Counted from the first letter of the stretch, positions 1 through 6,919 are shown. The stretch is DNA of 10,684 bases from Omnitrophica WOR_2 bacterium RIFCSPLOWO2_12_FULL_46_30 (GCA_001805845.1 MHHA01000030.1:1-10684), one strand, 5' to 3'. Notes: generated by a model not told the origin, from the letters alone. Translations and numbers: made by a program.

Positions 1-895
1 CGGTATTTGCCGGCACTGACTTGGTAACTCCGGCCTGTGCCGCAACGATTGCTCCATCCCCAACGCTGATATGCCCTACTAAGCCGGCCTGGCCGGCCAG
101 GGTAACGTTGCTGCCGATTACCGTGCTCCCGGAAATCCCGGCCTGGGCAACAATAAGCGAATTCTCGCCGATGATGACATTATGGGCAATCTGGACAAGA
201 TTATCAATCTTTGTCCCTTTTCCGATTACTGTTTTGTCAAAGCGCGCCCGGTCAATAGCCACATTGGCTCCGATTTCTACGTCGTCCTCTATCTGGACAG
301 TCCCGGCTTGAGGAATTTTTTGATGCCTTCCGTCTACCTGAATAAAACCAAACCCATCTGAACCAATCACTGTTCCGCTGTGAATAATCACCCGGCTGCC
401 TATGCTTACCCTTTCTCTCACAGAAACATTAGGATAGATAAGGCAATCGCAGCCAATAGAACTGTTATGGCCGATAAAACAGCCGGGATATATAATAGTC
501 CTATCGCCAATTATTGCCTGGTCTTCTATGACCACGTAAGCCCCGAGCGCGACTGATTTTCCTAAAGAAACTCCCTTGCCGATAATCGCCGCAGGATGTA
601 TTCCCTGCGGATGGCGCAGATCGCCGGGCGAGGCCAAAGAAACTACTTTTGCAAAAGCAAGCGAAGGATTGTCAGCGCGGATAATCGGTTTAGCCGCGCC
701 GGTAAGCTCTTTTGAGGTAATAATCGCTGAGGCGCGCGTCCCGGCGATAAGATGGACATACCGGGAATTGGCAACAAAAGTAATGTCTCCCTCTTCGGCT
801 TCTCTGATTCCGCAGACGCCGGTTATCACGGTGGCGGGGTCCCCGACCACCTCGCCATCAATAAGCCTGGCTATTTCACCTACGGTGCTTCGCAT
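1..895 (-). CDS. lpxD: LpxD, UDP-3-O-acyl-glucosamine N-acyltransferase (3' end missing)
   Basis: LpxD transfers a hydroxyacyl chain from acyl-ACP to the 2-amino group of UDP-3-O-acyl-glucosamine, the third step of lipid A synthesis, in the cytoplasm. I translated this frame by hand: ATG at 895-893 opens 298 codons without a stop and leaves the window. The N-terminal uridine-binding domain is about residues 1-97 (MRSTVGEIARLIDGEVVGDP). GIHPAA (98-103) starts a left-handed beta-helix of hexapeptide repeats. GSDGFGF is at 178-184, and TKIDNLVQIAHNV (228-240) carries the expected catalytic His238; His275 is in the next conserved stretch. The E. coli enzyme has 341 residues, so roughly 40 C-terminal residues are missing, only because the window ends. 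A GGGGG Shine-Dalgarno-like run lies 4 nt before the ATG. It starts 24 bp after ompH, matching the common bamA-skp-lpxD order. Identity is very secure. Confidence 0.96.
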   Translation of the reverse strand, partial: MRSTVGEIARLIDGEVVGDPATVITGVCGIREAEEGDITFVANSRYVHLIAGTRASAIITSKELTGAAKPIIRADNPSLAFAKVVSLASPGDLRHPQGIHPAAIIGKGVSLGKSVALGAYVVIEDQAIIGDRTIIYPGCFIGHNSSIGCDCLIYPNVSVRERVSIGSRVIIHSGTVIGSDGFGFIQVDGRHQKIPQAGTVQIEDDVEIGANVAIDRARFDKTVIGKGTKIDNLVQIAHNVIIGENSLIVAQAGISGSTVIGSNVTLAGQAGLVGHISVGDGAIVAAQAGVTKSVPANT

Positions 896-919
896 ATTGC
901 CCCCTAAAATCAGCGATAA

Positions 920-1444
920 CTATTTTCCGGAGGATGTATTCTTTTTATAGTCGGCCTGCAGCATTTCCAGGACCTTACCGGTAATATCATTTGCTTTATT
1001 GCTATAGACAAAGACCCGGTCATTAAAAACCATAGTATATCCTTCCTTCTGCGCATACTGTCCTACGGTAGCCTCAATATCCTTTAAGACCTCCCTGAGC
1101 CGGTCATCCCTTTCTTTCTTTAATTCCGATTCTTTTGACAAAGTAAATTCTCTGGCTGACTTTATTTTTTCTTCTAATTCCTTCTGCTTATTTTCTTTTT
1201 CCTGGTCAGTTAAAATACTGAGTTTATCCTGCAATTGTTTTATCTCGGCAATTCTGTTGTCTCTGTCTTTTTCGTAGGCGCCGGCTTTCTGTTCAAGGCC
1301 CTTATCAAACTCTTTTGTCTTTGGATACTCGTCGAAAAGCTTGCCTATATCAACGGAGGCAATCTTCTCCGCCGCAGAAGCTGAAATTACGAATGCCAAG
1401 GAAAACAACGCCATCACTAAAACCACTATACCTTTTCTCATCAT
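920..1444 (-). CDS. ompH: OmpH/Skp-like periplasmic chaperone
   Basis: This 174-residue protein belongs to the OmpH/Skp family, periplasmic trimers that hold unfolded outer-membrane proteins on the way from Sec to the BAM complex. The N-terminus is a clear signal peptide: basic MMRKG, a hydrophobic core, and likely cleavage after SASA (about residue 24), just before AEKIASVDIGKLFDEYP, the typical mature Skp start. Residues about 45-125 are charged, alanine-poor helix (EIKQLQDKL, KQKELEEKI, KKERDDRL) expected to form the coiled-coil tentacles. The C-terminal part, about 128-165, returns to the small beta body (YTMVFNDRVFVYS). Length is close to E. coli Skp (161). A good AAGGAG site precedes the start; the first or second Met of MM could be used. 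It lies 40 bp after bamA and 24 bp before lpxD, so it is likely cotranscribed with both. The hairpin repeat before it is listed separately. Confidence 0.93.
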   Translation of the reverse strand: MMRKGIVVLVMALFSLAFVISASAAEKIASVDIGKLFDEYPKTKEFDKGLEQKAGAYEKDRDNRIAEIKQLQDKLSILTDQEKENKQKELEEKIKSAREFTLSKESELKKERDDRLREVLKDIEATVGQYAQKEGYTMVFNDRVFVYSNKANDITGKVLEMLQADYKKNTSSGK

Positions 1445-1454
1445 ATTCCTCTCC

Positions 1455-1488
1455 TTAATCAGCCCCGCCGCTTTCGGGGCGAACTTAA
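1455..1488 (-). repeat. Hairpin leader of ompH, copy A of a 23-bp repeat
   Basis: On the transcribed strand a GCCCCG/CGGGGC stem (1475-1480 with 1462-1467) closes a 7-nt loop, AAAGCGG. TTAA blocks at 1485-1488 and 1455-1458 can form an outer stem, and AAGGAG of ompH follows directly. The stretch 1451-1473 is identical, base for base, to 6887-6909 before rpsF. There is no U-tract, so it does not look like a terminator. It fills most of the 40-bp bamA-ompH gap and includes the bamA stop codon. Confidence 0.75.
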
Positions 1489-3884
1489 AACCCGCGGCTC
1501 AAACTAAAGTGGAATCTCCCCTTGCCCTTGGCCGGCTCGCCGGGCTCTTTATTGAGCGGGAAACCATAGTCCAATCTCACCGGGCCGATAGGCGTCTTAA
1601 GCCTCGCGCCAAGGCCTATGCCGGCCCGGTAGCCGCCGGAACCAAAATCGCCTACTTTAGGCCAAACATTTCCCACATCATAGAATAACGCCAGCTTGAG
1701 CACATCAATTAAAGGATACAGATATTCAATATTGCCAATCAACATCGCCTCCCCGCCAATGGGATCCTTAGAGACCTCATCTACAGGGCCTACCTTTCTT
1801 TCATGATAGCCCCTGATAGTATAAGCGCCTCCGGCATAGAAACGTTCGTATATGGGAACTGCGCCTGAATTACCGTAGGCATTGACAAGGCCCGCGCGCA
1901 GCCTGAATTCTAAGGTAGAGGAACGCATGAGCCCAAAATACTTGCTATCAGTTGTAGTGGCCTTAAAGAACTCCTTATCCCCGCCAAAAGGGCCTCCGGC
2001 TAATTCCAGCGTCCCGCCTAAGACATAACCTTTCGCAGGGTTAAGCACACTATCCCTGGTATCCCGGCTTAAGCCTAACTGCATTGAACTGATGATATTC
2101 TTGCCAATTTCTTTCTTGAGATCAGCGGTCGCGTCATCAGAAACCTGCGATATGGTTACTTCTTCAAAACGGTACATCATATCGCCCCTGAGATATTCTC
2201 CGAATTCCCTTCCTAAGCGCAAATCTCCTCCGCTTCTCTTCTCATTGTAACCAAAGCCTACGTCGGTTTCCCGGGCGCGCTCCCGGCGGTATCCGTCAAA
2301 ACCAAAGGCAACCGGATAATCAAACATCCAGGGTTCGGTAAAACTCAGTTCAAAATTCTTGGCAATTGAGCCAAGCTCCGCCCGCAGGCGCAGGTCCTGG
2401 CCCGCGCCGGTAAAATAGGGAAAATTCTTCCAGTCAAAGTTTTTCTGGGCCACTTCAATAAAGCCGATGAGCTTATCCACCGAGCTGTATCCTCCGCCGA
2501 AGCTGAATTCTCCGGTCTTGGACTCCTTTACCTCAACCACCAGGTCCCTTTTATCCGGCTCTGGCGAGCTTGAGGGTTCAATATCGTAGCTGACCTCTTC
2601 AAAGAATCCCAGATTCTGCAGGCGTTCTTTACTGCGCTTCAGCTTTTCTCCGTCAAAACGCTCACCCGGATACATCCTCAGCTCCCGGCGGATAACTTTA
2701 TCCCTGGTCTTTATATTGCCCCGGATTTTTATCTTGTCCACATACCCCAGAATACCCTCGTCAACCGTATAGGTTACGTCAACCTTTTTGCTCTCGGGAT
2801 TCAGATAGGTAGTCCCATCAACACGAGTAAAAATATAACCCCTGTTGAAATAGATGCTCTGGATAGCGGAGGCATCTTCCTGCATACTTTCCTGGCTAAA
2901 GACCTTTCCGGGAACTATCAGTTTCAAGTCCTTTTTTATCTGGCTAGCGGTAAAAACCGCATTGCCCTTGATAAATACTTCTCCTACCACGTATTTCCTG
3001 CCTTCGTCAATGCGGATGATAAAAAACATCAGCCCCCGTTTTGCCAGGGAGCCGGCCTCGTAATCTATTTTTACGTCAATAAAACCTTCTTTGCGATAAA
3101 ATGATTTTAACCGTTCAAGATCATCCTTAAGCAAGTCCTCTTTAAAGAAGCCGGAGCTGAATATTCCGGCCCTTTTACTCTTGATCAGCCTCAGCAGCCT
3201 CTTAGTTTTAAAATTCTTATTGCCGCGGATATCAATCCTCTTTATCCTTATGCGTTTTCCCGGTTCTATGCTCAGGGTAAGGATTATTTTGTTCGTGGCA
3301 GGGTTCATTTCGCTTTGAGAAGAGACCTCGGCCTGGGCATAGCCCTTCTTGATGCAGAGGTCCTTGAGCGCATTAATATCCTCTTTTAACTGCGCCTCGT
3401 CTAAATATTGGCCCTCTTTCAGCTTGATTGCCTCTCTAAGCTTCTCTTCCCGGAATACCTTAGCGAAGCGGCCTTTGAGGATAATTTTCTCAAGCAATGA
3501 TTTCTCGGTTAGCATAATAATAACCTTCAGGCCGCCCTCAAAATCCTCAGTATCAATTTTTATGTCGCTAAAATAACCTAATTCGTTGAGCCGCTTGATA
3601 TCATCGCTGATGATATTAGTGGAATAATCCGCCTGCACCCGGGTTTTTATTTTAGAAAGGATTACCTTGGCGCTGATAAAGCGATTGCCTTTGACTTCAA
3701 TAGCGGTAACCTTTTTTTCGGCAGGAACCGCTAAGTCGCCGCTCTCAAGCGATGTTTGCTTGTCCTCTGCGGGGGTTAACTTATTATCAGCATAGGCTGC
3801 TCCTCTAAAAGCAAGAGAGAGCATTACCACCAAGAAAATCGCCTTCCTGCCTGCCGGCAGGCAGGCGGCGGATAACTTTATCAT
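1485..3884 (-). CDS. bamA: BamA, outer-membrane protein assembly factor
   Basis: BamA (Omp85) is the central beta-barrel of the BAM machine that inserts barrel proteins into the outer membrane. The 799 residues show a signal peptide (1-32, ending AAYA), then five POTRA repeats: about 59-127, 131-208, 212-296, 299-378 and 381-455, each starting with a pattern like I.I.GN or I.LKG and holding a [LF]GYF/GYAQ/GFID-type turn. The barrel is about 459-799. The conserved loop-6 region is visible as YERFYAGGAYTIRGY (679-693), with the family's [VI]RG[FY] signature. The C-terminus FHFSLSRGF ends in Phe, the usual barrel sorting signal. Length is close to E. coli BamA (810). The ATG at 3884 has AAGGAG 7 nt upstream, which fixes the start. 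The signal peptide n-region carries an odd CLPAGRKA insert encoded by a palindromic repeat. The gene is 20 bp after dnaB and 40 bp before ompH. Confidence 0.97.
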   Translation of the reverse strand: MIKLSAACLPAGRKAIFLVVMLSLAFRGAAYADNKLTPAEDKQTSLESGDLAVPAEKKVTAIEVKGNRFISAKVILSKIKTRVQADYSTNIISDDIKRLNELGYFSDIKIDTEDFEGGLKVIIMLTEKSLLEKIILKGRFAKVFREEKLREAIKLKEGQYLDEAQLKEDINALKDLCIKKGYAQAEVSSQSEMNPATNKIILTLSIEPGKRIRIKRIDIRGNKNFKTKRLLRLIKSKRAGIFSSGFFKEDLLKDDLERLKSFYRKEGFIDVKIDYEAGSLAKRGLMFFIIRIDEGRKYVVGEVFIKGNAVFTASQIKKDLKLIVPGKVFSQESMQEDASAIQSIYFNRGYIFTRVDGTTYLNPESKKVDVTYTVDEGILGYVDKIKIRGNIKTRDKVIRRELRMYPGERFDGEKLKRSKERLQNLGFFEEVSYDIEPSSSPEPDKRDLVVEVKESKTGEFSFGGGYSSVDKLIGFIEVAQKNFDWKNFPYFTGAGQDLRLRAELGSIAKNFELSFTEPWMFDYPVAFGFDGYRRERARETDVGFGYNEKRSGGDLRLGREFGEYLRGDMMYRFEEVTISQVSDDATADLKKEIGKNIISSMQLGLSRDTRDSVLNPAKGYVLGGTLELAGGPFGGDKEFFKATTTDSKYFGLMRSSTLEFRLRAGLVNAYGNSGAVPIYERFYAGGAYTIRGYHERKVGPVDEVSKDPIGGEAMLIGNIEYLYPLIDVLKLALFYDVGNVWPKVGDFGSGGYRAGIGLGARLKTPIGPVRLDYGFPLNKEPGEPAKGKGRFHFSLSRGF
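3846..3865. repeat. 20-bp perfect palindrome inside bamA
   Basis: CCTGCCTGCCGGCAGGCAGG is a perfect 10+10 palindrome. In the bamA frame it encodes most of CLPAGRKA, residues 8-15, between the first residues MIKLSA and the hydrophobic core of the signal peptide. The same CCTGCCTG/CAGGCAGG arms recur, with different loops, at 8250-8269 and 9288-9309. An in-frame inserted repeat is the simplest reading, in the manner of palindromic elements known inside Rickettsia genes. Confidence 0.85.
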
Positions 3885-3904
3885 AAGACCGCTCCTTATG
3901 CACC

Positions 3905-5251
3905 TTACTCCTCGGCAAGGCGGCTGAGGTTTTCAAAACGGGTATATTCCCGGATAAATGCCAGATTAAAATTTCCTACCGGGCCGTTACGCTGCTTGGC
4001 AATGTTAATCTCGGTGAGCCCCTTGTTTTCCTCGGTAGGATTATAGTATTCCTCGCGTAAAAGCAGGGCCACCACATCCGCATCCTGCTCAATAGCGCCG
4101 GATTCCCTTAAGTCGGAAAGCTGCGGCCGGTGGTCGGTGCGGGATTCCACTGCCCGCGATAACTGGCTTATGGCAATAACCGGAATATTCAACTCTCTGG
4201 CCAATGCCTTTATGGAACGCGAAATATCTGAAATTTCCTGCTGCCTGTTCTCAATTTTACTTCCTCCGCGCATCAGCTGAAGGTAATCCAGGACTAATAA
4301 CTTGACATCGTAGTGTGCCTTAAGCCTGCGGGCCTTGGCCCTGAGCTCCATTGCCGAGATAGCCGGCGTATCGTCAATATAAATAGGCGCCTCGGAAAGC
4401 TTCCCCGCGGCGGCGGTGAGCTTCGGCCAGTCAGAGACGCTCAAGAACCCGGTGCGCACCTTGTGGGCATCAACCCGGGCGTGCGAACAAAGCAGCCGCT
4501 GCACTAACTGTTCTTTGGACATTTCTAAACTAAAAAAAGCGATGGGAATCTTCTCAACTACCGCGGCGTATTCCACAATCCCGATAACAAAGGCGCTCTT
4601 TCCCATTGAAGGCCTGCCGGCAACGATAATCAGGTCAGACGGCTGCAGCCCCGCGGTCTTGATATCAAAGTCAACATAGCCGGTGGGTATGCCGGTAACA
4701 TGCGCCTTCTTCTGGTAAAGCTTATCTATGGTCTCAATGGAATCCTTGATGATTTCCTTAAGCGGGATAACGGAACTCCCGTGGTGCGGGCGGTCCCTGA
4801 TTTCAAAAATCAGGCGCTCGGCATTATCCAGGACCTCATCGGCATTTCCTTCAACGTTATAGGCATCGCTGATTATCCGCGTAGCGTTATTAATCAACGC
4901 CCGCAGGGTTGCCTTCTCGCGGACGATTAAGGCATAATGCAGGATATTCGCAGAGGTGGGGACCGTGTTTACTAATGAAGCCAGATAACCAGGCCCGTCA
5001 ACCTGCTCTAACAAACCCTGCTTTTTTAACTCATCGCAAATGATAATGATATCCACCGCCTTGTTCTGATTAAAGAGGTTCAGGATACAATCAAAGATAC
5101 GGCGGTGGCTGTCTTTATAGAAAGAGTCGGGATTGAGGACTTCTATGGCCTGGGCAATGGCTTCATCGTCAATAAGCATAGAGCCCAGAACAGCCATTTC
5201 CGCTTCAATATTCTGAGGGGGGAGTTTTTCTAAGGCAAGTTCCTGAGGCAT
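3905..5251 (-). CDS. dnaB: DnaB, replicative DNA helicase
   Basis: DnaB is the hexameric helicase that unwinds DNA at the replication fork and recruits primase. From the ATG at 5251 the protein has 448 residues. The N-terminal helical domain is about 10-150 (PPQNIEAEMAVLGSMLID at its start), followed by a linker and a RecA-like motor. The motor shows TGIPTGY (186-192), Walker A GRPSMGKS (212-219), SLEMS with the likely catalytic Glu243, Walker B LLVLDYLQL (318-326), AISQLSR (360-366) and the RESGAIEQDAD segment (382-392) with the arginine-finger region. No intein interrupts it. A GTG at 5278 would add nine residues (MLRKLCAHL), but these are encoded by the palindromic element and are not DnaB-like, so I prefer the ATG. 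No Shine-Dalgarno precedes that ATG. It follows rplI, the frequent rpsF-ssb-rpsR-rplI-dnaB order, and bamA starts 20 bp after it. Confidence 0.97.
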   Translation of the reverse strand: MPQELALEKLPPQNIEAEMAVLGSMLIDDEAIAQAIEVLNPDSFYKDSHRRIFDCILNLFNQNKAVDIIIICDELKKQGLLEQVDGPGYLASLVNTVPTSANILHYALIVREKATLRALINNATRIISDAYNVEGNADEVLDNAERLIFEIRDRPHHGSSVIPLKEIIKDSIETIDKLYQKKAHVTGIPTGYVDFDIKTAGLQPSDLIIVAGRPSMGKSAFVIGIVEYAAVVEKIPIAFFSLEMSKEQLVQRLLCSHARVDAHKVRTGFLSVSDWPKLTAAAGKLSEAPIYIDDTPAISAMELRAKARRLKAHYDVKLLVLDYLQLMRGGSKIENRQQEISDISRSIKALARELNIPVIAISQLSRAVESRTDHRPQLSDLRESGAIEQDADVVALLLREEYYNPTEENKGLTEINIAKQRNGPVGNFNLAFIREYTRFENLSRLAEE

Positions 5252-5310
5252 TAAATGAGCACATAACTTACGGAGCACAAAGTGCGACGTAAGTTATAAG
5301 TGCGAATTTA
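5252..5310. repeat. Palindromic element 1 (rplI/dnaB gap)
   Basis: This 59-bp element fills the whole gap. Its ends are diverged inverted repeats: TAAATGAGCAC on the plus strand at the left and TAAATTCGCAC on the minus strand at the right. Inside, ATAACTTACG (5263-5272) pairs with CGTAAGTTAT (5288-5297) around GCAC-AAA-GTGC (5275-5285), with symmetrical GA/GA spacers. The right end contains the rplI stop codon; the left end is the leader of dnaB. It is closely related to element 3 (9244-9329): the left 21 bases differ from it at three positions, all transitions. Confidence 0.85.
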
Positions 5311-5751
5311 CTTCTTTACTATCCAAACCTTTATCTTAGCGGTAACCTCCGGATGAAGTTTGATGTCTATGTTATACACTCCCAAAGACCTTATCGGCTC
5401 ATCCAGCAGAATGTCTTTTTTGTCTATGTCATAGCCTTCGCTTTTTAGAAATTTTACTAATTCTTCGGCATCAACGCTTCCATAGAGTTTATCCTCAGGG
5501 GTGGCCTCCATAGATAGAGTAAGGGAGGCATTTTGCAATTTCTTTGCTGTTTCTTGCGCCTGAAACTTATCTTTTTCCTGCAAGGCCGCATTTTTAGCCC
5601 GGGAGTCCTCTCTCATTTTGAGGCTCGCCTTTGTGGCTTCTAAAGCTAAACCCATGGGAAAAAGAAAATTTCTGGCATAGCCATCTTTAACGTTAACCGT
5701 ATCCCAGGCATCGCCTAATTTTTCGACTTTTTGCTTTAGTATGACCTTCAT
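5308..5751 (-). CDS. rplI: Ribosomal protein L9
   Basis: L9 is a two-domain large-subunit protein that binds 23S rRNA at the base of the L1 stalk and helps keep the reading frame. The 147 residues match the family length (E. coli 149). The N-terminal rRNA-binding domain (1-~50) begins MKVILKQKVEKLGDAWDTVNVKDGYARNFLFP, the L9 signature with its G[DW]...V.VK.GYARN.L.P pattern. A long charged connecting helix spans about 41-75 (KASLKMREDSRAKNAALQEK), and the C-terminal domain about 80-147 includes LTLSMEATPEDKLYGSV and ends in basic VWIVKK. GAGGG lies 9 nt before the ATG, inside the end of rpsR. It starts 4 bp after the rpsR stop, so translation is probably coupled. Its TAA stop lies in the first bases of palindromic element 1. 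Confidence 0.97.
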   Translation of the reverse strand: MKVILKQKVEKLGDAWDTVNVKDGYARNFLFPMGLALEATKASLKMREDSRAKNAALQEKDKFQAQETAKKLQNASLTLSMEATPEDKLYGSVDAEELVKFLKSEGYDIDKKDILLDEPIRSLGVYNIDIKLHPEVTAKIKVWIVKK

Positions 5752-5755
5752 AAGT

Positions 5756-6052
5756 TTACGCCCTCAGATAAGGCAGCAAGCCGATATAGCGGGCTAATTT
5801 GATGGCATTGCTTAACTTTCGCTGATGCTTAGCGCAGGTTCCTGAAATCTTACGGGAGAGAATCTTAGAGCGATCGGTGATACACTTTTCTAATTTTTTA
5901 ACGTCTTTATAGTCAATTATTTTGGCCTTTTCAACGCAAAAACGGCAGAACTTCTTGCGCGGCGGCCCGAATTCTGCTTCCCTGGAGGGGCGCCTCATCG
6001 CTAATCTTGAGCCTTTTTTCGCTACTTTATACGGTGTCTTATACGCTGTCAC
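5756..6052 (-). CDS. rpsR: Ribosomal protein S18 (C+ form)
   Basis: S18 binds the central domain of 16S rRNA as a heterodimer with S6, whose gene is two genes upstream. The core RPSREAEFGPPRKKFCRFC...IDYKDVKKLEKCITDRSKILSRKISGTCAKHQRKLSNAIKLARYIGLLPYLRA is unmistakable. Four cysteines (FCRFC, KCI, GTCAKH) mark the C+ form thought to bind zinc. The start is uncertain. I chose GTG at 6052, with AAGGAG 9 nt upstream, giving 98 residues and a 14-nt overlap with ssb. TTG at 6079 has GGAGG 6 nt upstream and gives 107 residues; ATG at 5998 gives 80, nearest to the usual length (E. coli 75), but its upstream site is weak. All share the basic core. It ends 4 bp before rplI, inside the rpsF-ssb-rpsR-rplI cluster. 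Confidence 0.95.
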   Translation of the reverse strand: MTAYKTPYKVAKKGSRLAMRRPSREAEFGPPRKKFCRFCVEKAKIIDYKDVKKLEKCITDRSKILSRKISGTCAKHQRKLSNAIKLARYIGLLPYLRA

Positions 6053-6509
6053 TTTTTTCTTCTCCTTCCGCCCAGGCAATATTCTCCTCCTGAAGAGAGG
6101 TTGAATTCTGCGAGAGCCCCTCGCCTGTCTCCTCAGCAGGGACAGCGGTCTTCGCTGCCTGGCCGGCCTGCCCCCCTTGCCCCTGGCTTAAAAATTGTAT
6201 CCGTTCGGCCCTTACTTCAATCACATTGCGTTTTTGGCCGGCATTGTCTTCCCAGGAGCGCGACTGCAGCCTTCCTTCAACAAATATCGGCGCGCCCTTA
6301 CGCAGATACTGGTTACAGACCTCAGCCTGCTTATCCCAGGCAACCACCGTAAGAAAACAAACCTCTTCCTTCTGCTCTCCGGCCTTATCCTTCCAGCGCC
6401 GGTTTACCGCCATTCTCAGGTTCACCACCGCGGTCCCTTGAGGGGTATAGCGCAATTCAGGATCTTTCGCCAAATTACCTATCAACAATACCTTGTTAAG
6501 GCTTGCCAT
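6039..6509 (-). CDS. ssb: Single-stranded DNA-binding protein
   Basis: SSB coats single-stranded DNA in replication, repair and recombination. Residues 1-~110 are the OB fold: MASLNKVLLIGNLAKDPELRYTPQGTAVVNLRMAVNRRW, then VCFLTVVAWDKQAEVCNQYLRKGAPIFVEGRLQSRSW and IEVRAERIQFL, all typical. A Gly/Gln/Ala-rich linker follows (about 112-137). Length, 156, is normal. The tail is odd: bacterial SSB usually ends in an acidic tip like DDDIPF that docks partner proteins, but here EENIAW is followed by eleven more residues, ending SDSV. EENIAW may be the relic or variant of that tip. The DNA for the tail also holds start signals for rpsR. AGGAGG lies just before the ATG at 6509, a strong site. rpsF precedes it by 79 bp. 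Confidence 0.95.
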   Translation of the reverse strand: MASLNKVLLIGNLAKDPELRYTPQGTAVVNLRMAVNRRWKDKAGEQKEEVCFLTVVAWDKQAEVCNQYLRKGAPIFVEGRLQSRSWEDNAGQKRNVIEVRAERIQFLSQGQGGQAGQAAKTAVPAEETGEGLSQNSTSLQEENIAWAEGEEKSDSV

Positions 6510-6536
6510 TATCTCCTCCTATGTTAACGGTCAGAT

Positions 6537-6578
6537 AATTCTGTGTAATGTTTTATGTGTAACTTTACACATTACACA
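6537..6578. repeat. Inverted repeat between rpsF and ssb
   Basis: TGTGTAATG (6542-6550) is complementary to CATTACACA (6570-6578). An alternative, smaller hairpin, GTGTA-ACTT-TACAC (6557-6570), shares one base with the right arm, so the two largely compete. The sequence is AT-rich, unlike the GC-rich palindromes elsewhere, and has no T-run after it in the direction of transcription. It occupies about half of the 79-bp gap; nothing else is recognised there except the ssb ribosome binding site. Confidence 0.6.
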
Positions 6579-6588
6579 AATTCATCTC

Positions 6589-6879
6589 CTATTGTCCGCT
6601 TTTGGTGAGCAGCAATCTGATAATATTTTCATTTAATTTATAGATCTGTTTGAGCTTTTGGATTGCGCCGGGGTCTGCTTTAAAGATTATAAGATAATAG
6701 ATTCCTTCTTGAAATTTCTTTATCGGGTAACTGAGTTTTTTTGCTTGAGACCAGACATTTGCATTTACGATCTCCCCGTTATTTTTCGTTATGGCTTCGT
6801 CTAACTGCGCATAAAGTTCTTTTTTTCGTTCTTCGTTTAGATTTGGCTGCAAGATAAACATCGCTTCATACTTTGGCAT
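6589..6879 (-). CDS. rpsF: Ribosomal protein S6
   Basis: S6 is the small-subunit protein that pairs with S18 on the central domain of 16S rRNA. The 96-residue product begins MPKYEAMFILQPNLNEERKKEL and contains the family core NGEIVNANVWSQAKKLSYPIKKFQEGIYYLIIF and the C-terminal YKLNENIIRLLLTK, equivalent to the [LF]..[ND]E.[IV]LR pattern of S6. It is a normal length for an S6 without the acidic C-terminal tail that E. coli adds. AAGGAG lies 7 nt before the ATG, within a repeat that also contains the end of pth. rpsF opens the conserved rpsF-ssb-rpsR-rplI cluster and starts 11 bp after pth. rpsF leaders in many bacteria bind the S6:S18 pair for autoregulation; the hairpin just upstream could serve this but I cannot show it. 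Confidence 0.96.
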   Translation of the reverse strand: MPKYEAMFILQPNLNEERKKELYAQLDEAITKNNGEIVNANVWSQAKKLSYPIKKFQEGIYYLIIFKADPGAIQKLKQIYKLNENIIRLLLTKSGQ

Positions 6880-6886
6880 TGATATA

Positions 6887-6919
6887 CTCCTTAATCAGCC
6901 CCGCCGCTTCCGGGATTAA
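6887..6919 (-). repeat. Hairpin leader of rpsF, copy B of the 23-bp repeat
   Basis: Bases 6887-6909 are identical to 1451-1473. On the transcribed strand CCCG (6914-6911) pairs with CGGG (6903-6900) around GAAGCGG, and TTAAT (6919-6915) can pair with ATTAA (6895-6891), leaving a 3' bulge. A T-G pair extends the inner stem if the outer one is shortened. The repeat encodes the last residues of Pth (SGGAD), its TAA stop and the rpsF Shine-Dalgarno site. The 5' arm differs from copy A yet still pairs. Confidence 0.7.

Noticed and set aside
576..950. Plus-strand open frame of 124 codons
   Set aside because: It lies antisense to lpxD and the end of ompH, has no family resemblance, and the minus-strand frame is clearly LpxD.
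1462..1480. GC-rich hairpin after bamA as an intrinsic terminator
   Set aside because: No T-tract follows, and the ompH Shine-Dalgarno sequence and start lie immediately after.
5252..5278. GTG start at 5278 for dnaB
   Set aside because: The nine added residues are encoded by the palindromic element and are foreign to DnaB, while MPQELALEKLPPQ from the ATG at 5251 fits the family start.
6195..6527. Plus-strand open frame of 110 codons opposite ssb
   Set aside because: It mirrors the conserved OB-fold coding region and has no recognisable domain.
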